A DNA stretch of 64,000 nt from Lachnospiraceae bacterium (GCA_015058015.1 SVDM01000014.1:1-64000), one strand, 5' to 3'; positions 26,644-36,158 are shown, counted from the stretch's first letter. Made by a program: numbers and translations. Notes: generated by a model not told the origin, from the letters alone.

Positions 26644-27819
26644 ATGGCAGTTAGAGTAATAAAAGAAAAATGTAAAGGCTGCGGTAAATGTAAAAAAGTT
26701 TGCCCATTTGAAGCCATAACAATTGAGAATAAAATTGCAATCATCGGTGACGGATGTACTAATTGCGGTCAGTGTGTAGAGTCCTGTAAATTTGATGCTA
26801 TTGAGCAGGATAAGGATGAGACTAAGGTTGACCTTAGTGCATACAAGGGAGTATGGGTATTCGCTGAGCAGCGTGCCGGCGTTATCACTCCTGTAGTTAT
26901 CGAACTCTTAGGAGAGGGTCGTAAGCTTGCCGATGCAATCGGAACAGAGCTTTGCGCAATCCTTTGCGGTGATGATGTAGAAAAACTTACAAAAGATCTT
27001 ATAGCTTACGGTGCAGATAAGGTTTACCTTGCTGAGGCTCCTGAGCTTAAGGATTACAACACAGATGCTTATTCAAAAGTAATCTATGATGCAATCGACA
27101 AATACAAACCTGAGGTTGTATTATACGGTGCAACACATATCGGCCGTGACCTCGCTCCCTGTCTTGCAGTTAAGGCAGCTACGGGTCTTACAGCTGACTG
27201 TACAGTTCTTGAGATTGATCCTGAGGACAAGAAGATTAAGCAGACACGTCCTGCATTCGGCGGTAACCTTATGGCTACTATCGTATGTCCTAAGACAAGA
27301 CCTCAGATGTCAACTGTTCGTCCTGGCGTTATGGCTAAGGCTGAGTATGACAAGAAGCACAAAGGTGAAGTTATCAAGCTTAAGGTTAAATTCGGCAAGA
27401 ACGATATCAGAACCAAGGTTCTTGAAATCGTTAAGAGCAAAGGCAACAAAGTATCCCTTACAGATGCTGATGTTATCGTTGCAGGTGGTTTGGGAATCGG
27501 AAGCAAGGACGGATTCAAGCTTCTTAAAAAGCTTGCTGACAAGCTTGGCGGAACAATCGCTGCAACAAGAGCTTGTGTTGATGCAGGATGGATCGATCAT
27601 GCATATCAGGTAGGTCAGACAGGTACAACAGTTAAGCCGAAGATCTACTTCGCTTGCGGTATCTCAGGTGCTATCCAGCACGTTGCAGGTATGCAGAATT
27701 CTGATATCATCATTGCTATCAACAAGAATGAAGCAGCTCCTATTTTCGAGGTAGCTGACTACGGTATCGTAGGTGACCTTCATAAGGTTATTCCCGAGAT
27801 TCTTGAGGCACTTAAATAA
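26644..27819 (+). CDS. etfA: EtfA with N-terminal 2[4Fe-4S] ferredoxin domain
   Basis: A 391-residue fusion. Residues 1-60 hold two CxxCxxCxxxC clusters ([11 protein letters not shown] and [11 protein letters not shown]). The rest is a full EtfA with the FAD domain near the C-terminus. The extra ferredoxin domain is found in the CarE and LctC type EtfA of acetogens and is absent from butyrate-pathway EtfA such as that of Clostridium kluyveri. This suggests electron bifurcation with ferredoxin coupling. It is the last gene of the operon and is followed by a terminator. Confidence 0.93.
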   Translation: MAVRVIKEKCKGCGKCKKVCPFEAITIENKIAIIGDGCTNCGQCVESCKFDAIEQDKDETKVDLSAYKGVWVFAEQRAGVITPVVIELLGEGRKLADAIGTELCAILCGDDVEKLTKDLIAYGADKVYLAEAPELKDYNTDAYSKVIYDAIDKYKPEVVLYGATHIGRDLAPCLAVKAATGLTADCTVLEIDPEDKKIKQTRPAFGGNLMATIVCPKTRPQMSTVRPGVMAKAEYDKKHKGEVIKLKVKFGKNDIRTKVLEIVKSKGNKVSLTDADVIVAGGLGIGSKDGFKLLKKLADKLGGTIAATRACVDAGWIDHAYQVGQTGTTVKPKIYFACGISGAIQHVAGMQNSDIIIAINKNEAAPIFEVADYGIVGDLHKVIPEILEALK

Positions 27820-27858
27820 TATCAGTTTAGAATCTAATAATTCATTATAACTATGATG

Positions 27859-27894
27859 AAAGGGGATCATATATGGTCCCCTTTTATTTTTTTT
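27859..27894 (+). terminator. Terminator of the car-like operon
   Basis: A stem of AAAGGGGA with TCCCCTTT around a CATATATG-containing loop is followed by a long T-rich run (27882-27894). Confidence 0.88.
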
Positions 27895-27906
27895 AAGGAG
27901 AGAACC

Positions 27907-28350
27907 ATGTTTGCAAATGAGAAGTTTAAAAAGATAGTAACTAATCTCTGCTATGCTTTGGAGCTTATAGCGGCTTTATTCGTCTTAGTGGGAATAATAA
28001 TAACCATAATAAGACTAGTTCCCTCCGTGGAGGAATACTGGAATCAGAGAATGGAGACATCAGCCTTCACAGCCTTTTTGGAACGTGTTATGGCCTTGGT
28101 CATCGGAGTAGAGTTTTTAAAGATGTTATGCAGGCCCAATTCCGATAATATCCTTGAAACCATAATATTCGTTGTGGCAAGACATATGATTATTGCCCCC
28201 ATGGCATCTACAATTGATGGACTGATATCTGCGGTTTCTATCTGCCTGTTGGTATTTATGAGAAGATACCTGAAGGTTTCCAGGGATAAAGAACAAAAAA
28301 GAGAAAGTGCAGGATTAAAGGACGTTATTAAAGACTTGAAAAGTGAATAA
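27907..28350 (+). CDS. Small integral membrane protein
   Basis: A 147-residue protein with four hydrophobic segments (about 18-36, 58-75, 88-100 and 103-120) and a charged, Lys-rich tail. The arrangement and an ARHMII segment recall PsiE-like proteins, but I would not assign the family. The ATG at 27907 follows AAGGAGAG, immediately after the T-run of the operon terminator, so read-through may supply its transcript. Confidence 0.6.
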   Translation: MFANEKFKKIVTNLCYALELIAALFVLVGIIITIIRLVPSVEEYWNQRMETSAFTAFLERVMALVIGVEFLKMLCRPNSDNILETIIFVVARHMIIAPMASTIDGLISAVSICLLVFMRRYLKVSRDKEQKRESAGLKDVIKDLKSE

Positions 28351-28375
28351 CATGCGGCGGTTTTCGCCGATTCAT

Positions 28376-28415
28376 AAAGAAATACCCCGTATGTTGTACC
28401 GGGGTATTTCTTTTA
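28376..28415. terminator. Bidirectional terminator
   Basis: AAAGAAATACCCCG (28376-28389) pairs with CGGGGTATTTCTTT (28400-28413) over 14 bp between two convergent genes, with T/A runs on each side. Confidence 0.9.
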
Positions 28416-28438
28416 ATTCTGGTATTGGTTTTGGAGTA

Positions 28439-29752
28439 TTATACAGCTTCCTGAAGTTCGCCAACAGGAGTTTCTTCTGTGACTACCATTCCTTCCATCC
28501 TCTTGTTTTCCTCCATCATCTTCTTGCCACCTATACAGGATACGTTTACAAGAATTACAGAGATTATATAGAAAACAAAGGCTAAGAATAAACTTACACT
28601 GTAGCTGCCGAAGATACCTGCGATTCCGGCATAAACCGTGTGACATAAAGCGCCTGCAAAACCAAACATAATCATTACGATGGAATTGATGCGGGCGAAG
28701 TCCTTCTTACCGAAGATTTCTCTTGCCACCTGGGGAGATACTACCATAGTCTGGCAGATTCCCATTCCGTAAAGGGCACAACCTACATACATAAGGGGGC
28801 CGGAGCCTGCAAAGGCCAAGATAAGTGCCCCTGCAGCACCGATGGAGCTGTAGATTGTAGCGGCAAGTCTTACACCGATTTTATCACACAGAATTCCCAA
28901 GGGAACATTAGCAATAAGCTGAATTACCATGCAAATACTAACAAGCAGTGAGCCTACCGAGGGTTCCAGTCCCATGGTAACAGCGTGGCTCGGGAACTGC
29001 TGGTTGAAACCTCCTCCTATGGAGAGGAAGAAGGCTACGAATATTGTTGTGTAGAAAACAGGCATGCGAAGGGCAGCCTTCAAACTGGTGCCGTACTCCA
29101 CATTTGTCATATGGGAAATATCTTCCACCTTTTTTTCGCCCAGCTCAACGCCGTAAGGAAGAAGCCCCATATCTTCGGGTCTGTTAACCAAGAGGAAGAT
29201 AGCCGTGGGAAGCATAAGCACTAAAGCTATGATGGCGTACACACGATAAGCTGTCTGCCATCCGTAAGACTGGATGATTCCCGTTGCGATAGGTGAGAGG
29301 ATTGCGCCTGTGATTCCCGAGAAGGCAAATGCCACTCCCGATGCAAAACCTCTCTTTTTCTCAAACCAATTGCTGATAAGAATTGATATGGGAAGCGGTG
29401 CGATAAATGCAATGGAGAATCCCAAAGGAACAGCAATGATATACCAATGCATAAGGTCTGTTCCAAAGGACATAAGTACAAAGCATACGCCCATTACCAC
29501 AGTGGCAATGGAAAGCAGCAGTTTGATATTGCCCTTGGGAATAACCCTTCCTGCCACATACATGCCAAGTATTAGTCCAAAGCCTTGAATGGTCATGTAG
29601 AAGGATACCGCCGCCTTTGTTACACCAAGCGCATCAGCCACAAAGGGCAGAAATACACCTACTGAATTAAGACACATACCGAAACCGACGGACATCATAA
29701 TACATGTACCGATTAATATGACCCAACAATAGTGAAATTTCTTTTTTTCCAT
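28439..29752 (-). CDS. MFS transporter, OFA-like
   Basis: A 437-residue major facilitator with twelve predicted TM segments and a short Glu-rich C-terminus. The N-terminal block with two-faced LGVTKAAVSFYMTIQG and GLILGMYVAGRVIP resembles the oxalate/formate antiporter type of monocarboxylate carriers. It lies 27 bp after the UroD-like gene on the same strand and is likely co-transcribed. A carboxylate or aromatic acid substrate is possible but unproven. Confidence 0.82.
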   Translation of the reverse strand: MEKKKFHYCWVILIGTCIMMSVGFGMCLNSVGVFLPFVADALGVTKAAVSFYMTIQGFGLILGMYVAGRVIPKGNIKLLLSIATVVMGVCFVLMSFGTDLMHWYIIAVPLGFSIAFIAPLPISILISNWFEKKRGFASGVAFAFSGITGAILSPIATGIIQSYGWQTAYRVYAIIALVLMLPTAIFLLVNRPEDMGLLPYGVELGEKKVEDISHMTNVEYGTSLKAALRMPVFYTTIFVAFFLSIGGGFNQQFPSHAVTMGLEPSVGSLLVSICMVIQLIANVPLGILCDKIGVRLAATIYSSIGAAGALILAFAGSGPLMYVGCALYGMGICQTMVVSPQVAREIFGKKDFARINSIVMIMFGFAGALCHTVYAGIAGIFGSYSVSLFLAFVFYIISVILVNVSCIGGKKMMEENKRMEGMVVTEETPVGELQEAV

Positions 29753-29779
29753 CTCTTTTCCCCCGTAAATACCTTCAAT

Positions 29780-30808
29780 TTATAAACCTTCGTACTGCTT
29801 CATTGAATACTCAATGACTTCTGTTTCAAATACTTTATATCTCTCTGCATCATCAAAATTCAGGTTAAGAACAACTCCCGAACCTCCTGTTACGTGAGCG
29901 CCGAATCCGTCAACGATTTCCCTTGCGTACTTGCGAAGTTTATCGTATTCCAAATCATGGTCGTAGAGAATAAAGGGATTAGGTGCGTACTCGCAGGTAA
30001 CCTGATTACCGTACTTATCCATGATAGCTCTGATATCATTTATTACCTGAATCTCCAGCATATCGGGCTTGAGTTCGCTCATAATATCCGGGATAAACTG
30101 TTCGATCTTTCCGCAGTTATGGAACTCAACCTTTACGCCCCTTGCATGGATGGCATCAAAGATTCTCTTAGTGGGCTCAAGAAGCAAGTCTTCCATGGTG
30201 TCCACTGAGAAGAAGCCTGATTTGGCTGTTCCCCAGTCGTCGTTGTAGATTACATAATCGAAATCGTAAATATCAGCCATGCGATTAAAAATCTCTATCT
30301 TATAATCAGCCATAGCGCTAAAGAAAGATTTACAAGCCTCCGGATCATCAAGAAGTGCCACAAGGGCATTCTCAAATCCCATAAACATGTGCATACGCTC
30401 AAAGATTCCATTGCCGTAAGGTGTAGCAAGAACCTTATCAGGCTTCTTTTGGAAGTTTGGTGTAGCCTCCCATACATATGCATCCATATCCGGCCACTTT
30501 ACATACTTCTCCCAATCAGCGATATCATCGAACATTACCCCTTCCGGTGTAGGTGTTCCGTATGTCTCAGAGTATATGTATTGGCATCCGAACCAGTCGT
30601 CCGTTGCCGAATTCATGGAACGGGGCATATCCTGGTTTGCCTTGCACATTCCAAATTGTGTTGTACGATATTGATTACCCATCCATACCGGTTTTTCATG
30701 ATTGAGTACCCGCAGGAAGTTCTCGCGCTCACTGATGGGAAGATCAAGTCCCAAATAAGGTGGCGATATAGGCTTAATTGCGGACACTTTAATGTCTGAA
30801 CATTTCAT
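29780..30808 (-). CDS. UroD-family methyltransferase-like protein 1
   Basis: A 342-residue TIM-barrel protein of the uroporphyrinogen decarboxylase superfamily. It carries the HxCG zinc site (HNCG, His230/Cys232) of MtaA-type corrinoid methyltransferases, not the Arg-rich pocket of HemE. The third zinc Cys expected near the C-terminus appears replaced (GGSG segment). The second ATG (30808) is chosen since AGGAGG is eight bases away but only two from the first ATG. It diverges from the PucR-type regulator and precedes the MFS gene. Methyl transfer from a methoxylated compound is an inference; no corrinoid protein is nearby. Confidence 0.8.
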   Translation of the reverse strand: MKCSDIKVSAIKPISPPYLGLDLPISERENFLRVLNHEKPVWMGNQYRTTQFGMCKANQDMPRSMNSATDDWFGCQYIYSETYGTPTPEGVMFDDIADWEKYVKWPDMDAYVWEATPNFQKKPDKVLATPYGNGIFERMHMFMGFENALVALLDDPEACKSFFSAMADYKIEIFNRMADIYDFDYVIYNDDWGTAKSGFFSVDTMEDLLLEPTKRIFDAIHARGVKVEFHNCGKIEQFIPDIMSELKPDMLEIQVINDIRAIMDKYGNQVTCEYAPNPFILYDHDLEYDKLRKYAREIVDGFGAHVTGGSGVVLNLNFDDAERYKVFETEVIEYSMKQYEGL

Positions 30809-30840
30809 AGTCATCTCCTCCTTCTATCAAGAATTATAGA

Positions 30841-30872
30841 TTTTGACAATAGCAAAAAGGAATGTGTCAAAA
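30841..30872. promoter_or_regulatory. Candidate operator between UroD1 and the PucR-type regulator
   Basis: TTTTGACA (30841-30848) and TGTCAAAA (30865-30872) form a perfect 8-bp inverted repeat with a 16-bp spacer, so half-site centres are 24 bp apart. It lies 33 bp upstream of the UroD1 start, in the divergent control region. Confidence 0.5.
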
Positions 30873-30961
30873 ATACAAAAGAAATGACATCAAGTCTAAA
30901 ATCAGATAAAATCTTTTGGACGAAACGTACATACAGTCAATAAGCTTTTCCTTATTTAATG

Positions 30962-30970
30962 TGATATACT
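30962..30970 (+). promoter_or_regulatory. Extended -10 element of the PucR-type gene
   Basis: TGATATACT is an extended -10 (TG-n-TATACT) about 52 bp before the start codon. No good -35 is present, as is common when an activator assists. Confidence 0.4.
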
Positions 30971-31022
30971 ATTTGCGAAAGATAATTGGGCGAAAATTAT
31001 TATAGTATGGGGAAAACAAGGT

Positions 31023-32495
31023 ATGAAGTTAAGCATGTGGATGATAGCCAACAGGCTTCACGCACTTGAGCCGGAGATGCACATAAGTGATAACTCACCG
31101 GCTAATTTAGTTAGTGCTCGAATCGCTGTTGCGCCTAATTGTGTAAGAGTTTACAAGGAAAACAATGATGTAATCTGTCGTTCCGGAGACGACTATTTTG
31201 TACTTCATGACATAGAATACGATTATGTATTTGATGTAGTACAAAGTATCTTTGATTTCTACAATGAATGGAACAATTCCGTCCAGGAAGCCATTGCCAA
31301 CGCAGACTTCCAAAAGATTATCGATGATTGTTGGTTCTTATTCAACAATCCAATCACCATGACGGATTGCTCCAACAGATGTCTGGCCATGAGCAGTCAG
31401 TACGAAGATACGGAGGTTGACAAGGAGTGGGAATACTTGGCAGCCAACCATTCTTCATCTTTTGACTTTGTCCGGAAGATGCGTAATTCCTACAACAAGG
31501 TTGACATTTATCAGAAGAATAAGCCGGTATTTCTTGACTCTAGAATGGTGGAGGTTACTTACGATACCTTATCCACCGCCATCTACCATCAGGATTTTTA
31601 CTGCGGTCGAATAACCATTCTGGCCAAGGAAAGAGAGATTAATCCCGGGGATATTCAGGTTATCAGGTATCTTCTTGAGACCATTACTCCCGTTATGTAT
31701 ATGATAGAGAATCAAGACGATGAGGAGAACCACCGCCCGGTATTTCGGGACTTAATTAACGGCAAAGATGTAAGCCCTTCTATTATAAAGGCACAGACAG
31801 ACTATATGGAGTGGGCTACGGATGATATATTCCAGGTTTGTGTCTTAAGACTCCCCAAGGGATTTCGGGATTCGTCCAGCCTTAATCTTATAGGTAATCT
31901 TATAAGAAGACACTCCATTAATGTCTTTGTTTCAGTACATAACGACGATATCTTCGTAATATATGATCTTAAGTATATGAATAAAGAGCAGCTATCAGAG
32001 ACCATCAAGACGGTTCTTATTGATAAAGAAAAGTATTGCTGCGGTTTTTCAAGCCCCATGGAGGGAATCTTTGACTTAAAGTACTACTATGCTCAAGCCT
32101 TGGCAGCCTTAGAGTATGGATGTCTTATTGATCCGAAGCGAAAGACTTATCATTTCTATGACTATGCTTTGTACTATATCTTCGAGAATAATGAACCGGA
32201 TAAAATCTACCATGCCATGCATCCGGATGTGCGACACCTTGATAAGATCGACAGGGCAGAGAATACAGAGTGGATAAAGCTTCTTAAGGTCTTCTTTGAT
32301 AATGAGTGTTCTTTGGTTAATACAGCCAAAGCCCTCTTTGTACATCGTAATACCTTGGTCTATCGTTTGAATAAGTTAGACAGTTTAATGCATTATGACT
32401 GGCATGAGCAATATAACAGGGACTATATCAAGCAATCAATCATGATGCTGAACTTCTTCAAAATCAAGTACGGCGCGAAGTTCGGCAAGAAATAA
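31023..32495 (+). CDS. PucR/CdaR-type transcriptional regulator
   Basis: A 490-residue regulator ending in a PucR-type helix-turn-helix (NTAKALFVHRNTLVYRLNKL, about 435-454), typical of CdaR and PucR activators. The middle contains a GGDEF-fold-like regulatory region (about 240-380), and the N-terminal half is a probable ligand-sensing part with no clear family. It is surrounded by the three UroD-like genes and two MFS genes and diverges from the first, so it is the likely local regulator. Confidence 0.82.
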   Translation: MKLSMWMIANRLHALEPEMHISDNSPANLVSARIAVAPNCVRVYKENNDVICRSGDDYFVLHDIEYDYVFDVVQSIFDFYNEWNNSVQEAIANADFQKIIDDCWFLFNNPITMTDCSNRCLAMSSQYEDTEVDKEWEYLAANHSSSFDFVRKMRNSYNKVDIYQKNKPVFLDSRMVEVTYDTLSTAIYHQDFYCGRITILAKEREINPGDIQVIRYLLETITPVMYMIENQDDEENHRPVFRDLINGKDVSPSIIKAQTDYMEWATDDIFQVCVLRLPKGFRDSSSLNLIGNLIRRHSINVFVSVHNDDIFVIYDLKYMNKEQLSETIKTVLIDKEKYCCGFSSPMEGIFDLKYYYAQALAALEYGCLIDPKRKTYHFYDYALYYIFENNEPDKIYHAMHPDVRHLDKIDRAENTEWIKLLKVFFDNECSLVNTAKALFVHRNTLVYRLNKLDSLMHYDWHEQYNRDYIKQSIMMLNFFKIKYGAKFGKK

Positions 32496-32564
32496 GAATT
32501 TACTTTTGGTGCTAGCGTACAAAAATTTCTTAAGTCACCTTTTTGGCAAAAAGAGTTTTTGTAT

Positions 32565-32589
32565 GTGGGCACCATTTTTTTGCGCCCAC
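32565..32589 (+). other. Hairpin upstream of UroD2
   Basis: GTGGGC (32565-32570) and GCCCAC (32584-32589) form a 6-bp stem around a T-rich 13-nt loop. It lies in the 150-bp gap after the PucR-type gene. No T-run follows, so it is not a good terminator and may be an operator. Confidence 0.3.
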
Positions 32590-32645
32590 CCCTAAATTAT
32601 AATCAAACTATAAACAAGAAAATGATGAGTAAAAGGAGGAGTATT

Positions 32646-33713
32646 ATGGGAGAATACGCATTTGATGCCGGTGTGGAACTTGCTGATTGCGGTATATATG
32701 AAGGCGCACCAAAGCCATATGGTATGCCCGGCAGTCCCGCAAGAAAGTTCAATACACCCATTACACCAAAAGAGAATTTTCTTAGAATATGTCATGGGGA
32801 AAAGCCTTTGTGGATTCCCAATCTAAGCTCGGAATTCAACAACATCCAGCCTTCTTGTATGCCTGATGCCCAGGCAAGAAACCACGGCGGTTTTGACTGG
32901 TTCGGAATTGAATGGGAATTCGAGCAAAAATCCAACGCAGCCATGGTAAAACCCGGAACCAGAAGATTATCTGATATCACCAATTGGCGCGAGGAACTGG
33001 TATTTCCGGATTTATCTGAAATCGACTGGGAGAAGAACAGAAGAGAAGAATACGGTGATAAGCTTTATGCGGATCGTGCCACCAATTTCTGTATCGTAAA
33101 CGGATGGATGGAGCGTCTTGCCGATATGACCAGCTTTGAGGATTGCTTATGTTCACTCCTTGAGGAGCCGGATGAGGTAAATGCTTTGTTTGAGAAATTC
33201 ACTGATTTCCATATTGAATTAGTGAAGATTGCCAAGGAAGTATACGGTGCGGATCTTATCACAATCCATGATGATATGGGAACTCAGAGAAGTCCCTTCA
33301 TCTCACCGGATACATTTGAGGAATGTCTTCTTCCTCATTACAAACGCTTTAACAAGGCTTGCCATGACATGGGATTATTCGTCAACTTCCATAGTTGCGG
33401 CAATGTTGGTAAGCTTATACCACTCTTTATTGAAGCAGGTTTCGACTTCTGGGAAGGACAGGACAATGCCAACGACAAAAAGGCACTCTTAGATGAATAC
33501 GGCAGCAGGTTAAAACAAATCTCCGTATATGTTGAGAATCCTTCAGGAACCGATGAAGAGTACAACAAAAGAATCGTTAATAATCTTGAGAAGATGGGTA
33601 AAAACGGCACCTATATCTGTTGGTTCGTTAATACAAAGCCCGATTCCAAGATAAGTCCCTTCGAGACCATCTACGTCACCGGTCGTAAGATGTTCTGCGG
33701 AGAAAAGGGGTAG
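32646..33713 (+). CDS. UroD-family methyltransferase-like protein 2
   Basis: A 355-residue UroD-superfamily protein. It has the zinc-site HSCGN (His249/Cys251) and, unlike its two neighbours, a Cys at 325 (TYICWF) in the region where MtaA-type enzymes carry the third ligand. It is therefore the best candidate of the three for a working zinc methyltransferase. The ATG at 32646 follows AGGAGG. It is followed by an MFS gene after 39 bp, mirroring the UroD1-MFS pair. Confidence 0.8.
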   Translation: MGEYAFDAGVELADCGIYEGAPKPYGMPGSPARKFNTPITPKENFLRICHGEKPLWIPNLSSEFNNIQPSCMPDAQARNHGGFDWFGIEWEFEQKSNAAMVKPGTRRLSDITNWREELVFPDLSEIDWEKNRREEYGDKLYADRATNFCIVNGWMERLADMTSFEDCLCSLLEEPDEVNALFEKFTDFHIELVKIAKEVYGADLITIHDDMGTQRSPFISPDTFEECLLPHYKRFNKACHDMGLFVNFHSCGNVGKLIPLFIEAGFDFWEGQDNANDKKALLDEYGSRLKQISVYVENPSGTDEEYNKRIVNNLEKMGKNGTYICWFVNTKPDSKISPFETIYVTGRKMFCGEKG

Positions 33714-33752
33714 TTAATAAAGACTATTATATAGTATAAGGAGGAAAGAATT

Positions 33753-34946
33753 ATGTCAGAACAAACTAAACCCAAATACGGAGCTCTGGTGCAGATTACA
33801 GCTCTCGCCATCGCTCTTATGATGTACACCACATCAGTTACAACACCTGCACTTAGCGCTATAGCTACATCCGTAGGTGTTGACTATGAAGCAATCAAGC
33901 TGGTATCTTCATTACCGTCACTTATGCTTGTATTCTTCTCACTTGTAGGTGGTTGGTTAACAACCAAACTTTCAATTAAGAAATGTACCATTATAGCCCT
34001 TGTATGTATGGCTGTAGGCGGACTTCCCGGAATCTTCGGCGGATACGAAGTAATCATCGCAAGTCGTATCTTCTTCGGAGCAGGATATGGTATGGTATTC
34101 GTTCTTGCATCAGCTGTTATCACAGACCTTTTCGAAGGACAGACCAAGGATCGTATGATGGGATGGAAATCAGCTGCCGGCGCTCTTGCAGGTGTTGTAT
34201 TCCAGACTTTAGGCGGCGTTCTTGTTGCAATGAACTGGAGATATGTATTCCTTTGCATTTTCCTTTGCATACCGGTACTTCTTCTTGTTATGGCATTCCT
34301 GCCGGATACAGGAGTTCAGGCTGCAAAAGGACCTTCATCAGGTAAATTTACAGGCAAGTTATGGATTACTGTTTTGGTAGGTTTCTTACTTAACGTATTC
34401 CAGTTTGCATATATGCAGAACATGACACTTGTTATCTTAGATCCTACTAATCCCATGGGAACAGCACTTGATGCAGCTAACATTCTTTCAATGTTTACGG
34501 CGCTGTCCTTTGTAGCAGGACTTGTATACTTTATGTTTAGTAAATATGTAGGAAGATTTGCACCGGCTATCGCAGTATTACTTGTAGGTATCGGATTCTT
34601 AGTTGCATTGTTTGCACAGAGCGTACCCGTATTCTTCGTAGCATCAGCAATCTTCGGTCTTGGATTCGGATTCTCCAATCCTTCACTTACACTTCTTGCT
34701 GCCAGTGGAGTAACAGATCCTTCCAAGACACCGAGAGCAATCTCAATCTATGTATGTGCAACAGGTCTCGGACAGTTCTTATGTACATACATCCTCAACT
34801 TCCTTGTAGGAATCTTCGGATTCACAGGAACAAGAGCTCAGTGGAATGTATCTGCATTCGCTATTACAGGCGGAGCTGTAATCGGTATTATCCTTCTCGC
34901 CGTACTTGGCGGAAAGAAAGCCGGAGCAGCAGCTGCAGAGGCTTAA
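33753..34946 (+). CDS. MFS transporter 2
   Basis: A 397-residue major facilitator with twelve predicted TM segments, including the loop after TM2 (GGWLTTKLSIKKC) where motif A is expected. Substrate is unknown. AAGGAGGAAAG precedes the ATG. It is probably in an operon with UroD2 and uses well-translated codons, which hints at substantial expression. It is not close in sequence to the first MFS protein of the region. Confidence 0.82.
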   Translation: MSEQTKPKYGALVQITALAIALMMYTTSVTTPALSAIATSVGVDYEAIKLVSSLPSLMLVFFSLVGGWLTTKLSIKKCTIIALVCMAVGGLPGIFGGYEVIIASRIFFGAGYGMVFVLASAVITDLFEGQTKDRMMGWKSAAGALAGVVFQTLGGVLVAMNWRYVFLCIFLCIPVLLLVMAFLPDTGVQAAKGPSSGKFTGKLWITVLVGFLLNVFQFAYMQNMTLVILDPTNPMGTALDAANILSMFTALSFVAGLVYFMFSKYVGRFAPAIAVLLVGIGFLVALFAQSVPVFFVASAIFGLGFGFSNPSLTLLAASGVTDPSKTPRAISIYVCATGLGQFLCTYILNFLVGIFGFTGTRAQWNVSAFAITGGAVIGIILLAVLGGKKAGAAAAEA

Positions 34947-35000
34947 AAGTTTGCGTGCTAAGGTTTTTTCCTTGCAATATAAAACAATTACCTAAAGAAA

Positions 35001-35027
35001 TGAGTCAGGAGATTTTCTCCTGACTCA
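35001..35027. terminator. Bidirectional terminator
   Basis: A perfect 12-bp stem (TGAGTCAGGAGA and TCTCCTGACTCA) with a TTT loop lies between convergent MFS2 and UroD3. Confidence 0.85.
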
Positions 35028-35038
35028 TTGTCGTTTTA

Positions 35039-36094
35039 TTAAACTGCTTGTTTGTCTGTTACGGGATGATACTTGTAATAGTCAGCTCCATAGGTTGTAG
35101 CTTCATCAAGCATCCAATTCCTAATCTTCTTCGGTGTCTCGTCACCGACTCTTGCGACTATTGATCCTCCGCCTGATACGGCAAATCCGCCTCCTGCGGC
35201 ATACTTATCAATTGTGTCTCGTACCTGTTTTCTGATATCCTGCTCATCTACTTCGGGATATGTTGATGGGGGGTTCCAATCCCAGCAGCCTGCTATTGCA
35301 AGCTTTCTTCCCATCTTTTCCTTAACGGCAAGAAGGTCATTGGTGGTCTGTGCCGGATCCCATACCCTGACGCCTGCTTCTGAAAGCTTCATCATGAACA
35401 TGTCACAGTGTCCGCAGTTGTGGAACTGCACCGGAAGTCCGTGATCTCTTGCGTCATCAATAAGGGCTGTGTAGAAGGGAAGCAGCAGCTCGTCAAACAT
35501 TTCCTCATTTACAAAGGGATTAAGCTTTGCTGCGGTGTCATCAAGCAGATAGATAACATCCGGAGAGTAATACTCGATTACCCTATGCTGGAATTCCAGA
35601 TAATACTCTAGCATGTAAGCGTTAAGCTTTTTAACCTGCTCCGGTTCCTCCATCATGGTACAAAGACCTTCTTCGAATCCCATAAATGCCATAAGATTCT
35701 GGAAGAACTGGCCGTCTACGGCTGAGAGAACCAGAGACTGGCTTCTGTCAACTTTCAAGACATTTGTAAGGAATTCATTGTCCTTTTCAGCCATGGTCTT
35801 CCAGTCCACCAGACTAAGGTCAGGGTTTTTAATAACCTTTTCCCAGTCATTTATATCCTCCAAGATATAGTCCCAGGTCTTGGGCATGGCCGCATTGCCG
35901 GCCTCTTCCTTCGTAATATACTCTACTCCCCACGGGTCTTTACCTCCTTGAGGTCCGTGAAAGCTGTGAATCGACGGATTAGACATTACCAGTGAGGGAG
36001 TATATCCCGGAAAGGGCATCATCATAAAGATGGGTATATATTCCGGTACCTTCTCCTCAAACAGGCAATAATAGTTTTCACCGGGTGTAAGCAT
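35039..36094 (-). CDS. UroD-family methyltransferase-like protein 3
   Basis: A 351-residue UroD-superfamily protein with the HNCG site (His225/Cys227) followed by an extra His-Cys (HNCGHC). The third zinc Cys position reads SGGGS, so the site appears incomplete unless Cys230 substitutes. It is a single-gene unit with AGGAGG before its ATG, convergent with MFS2. The three UroD-like proteins differ strongly from each other, which argues for different substrates or partners and not recent duplication. Confidence 0.8.
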   Translation of the reverse strand: MLTPGENYYCLFEEKVPEYIPIFMMMPFPGYTPSLVMSNPSIHSFHGPQGGKDPWGVEYITKEEAGNAAMPKTWDYILEDINDWEKVIKNPDLSLVDWKTMAEKDNEFLTNVLKVDRSQSLVLSAVDGQFFQNLMAFMGFEEGLCTMMEEPEQVKKLNAYMLEYYLEFQHRVIEYYSPDVIYLLDDTAAKLNPFVNEEMFDELLLPFYTALIDDARDHGLPVQFHNCGHCDMFMMKLSEAGVRVWDPAQTTNDLLAVKEKMGRKLAIAGCWDWNPPSTYPEVDEQDIRKQVRDTIDKYAAGGGFAVSGGGSIVARVGDETPKKIRNWMLDEATTYGADYYKYHPVTDKQAV

Positions 36095-36158
36095 GAATAT
36101 ACCTCCTTTTATTCAATTTTCTATAATATAACTATACTCTTGCATCGGGAGGTAACAT

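Noticed and set aside
21487-27819. Butyrate synthesis operon (bcd-etfBA)
   Set aside because: Thiolase, hydroxybutyryl-CoA dehydrogenase and crotonase genes are missing, a CoA ligase and CoA transferase are present, and EtfA carries an extra ferredoxin domain.
29780-36094. Heme biosynthesis (hemE) genes
   Set aside because: The UroD-like proteins carry HxCG metal sites as in methyltransferases, occur in three copies with transporters, and no heme genes are nearby.
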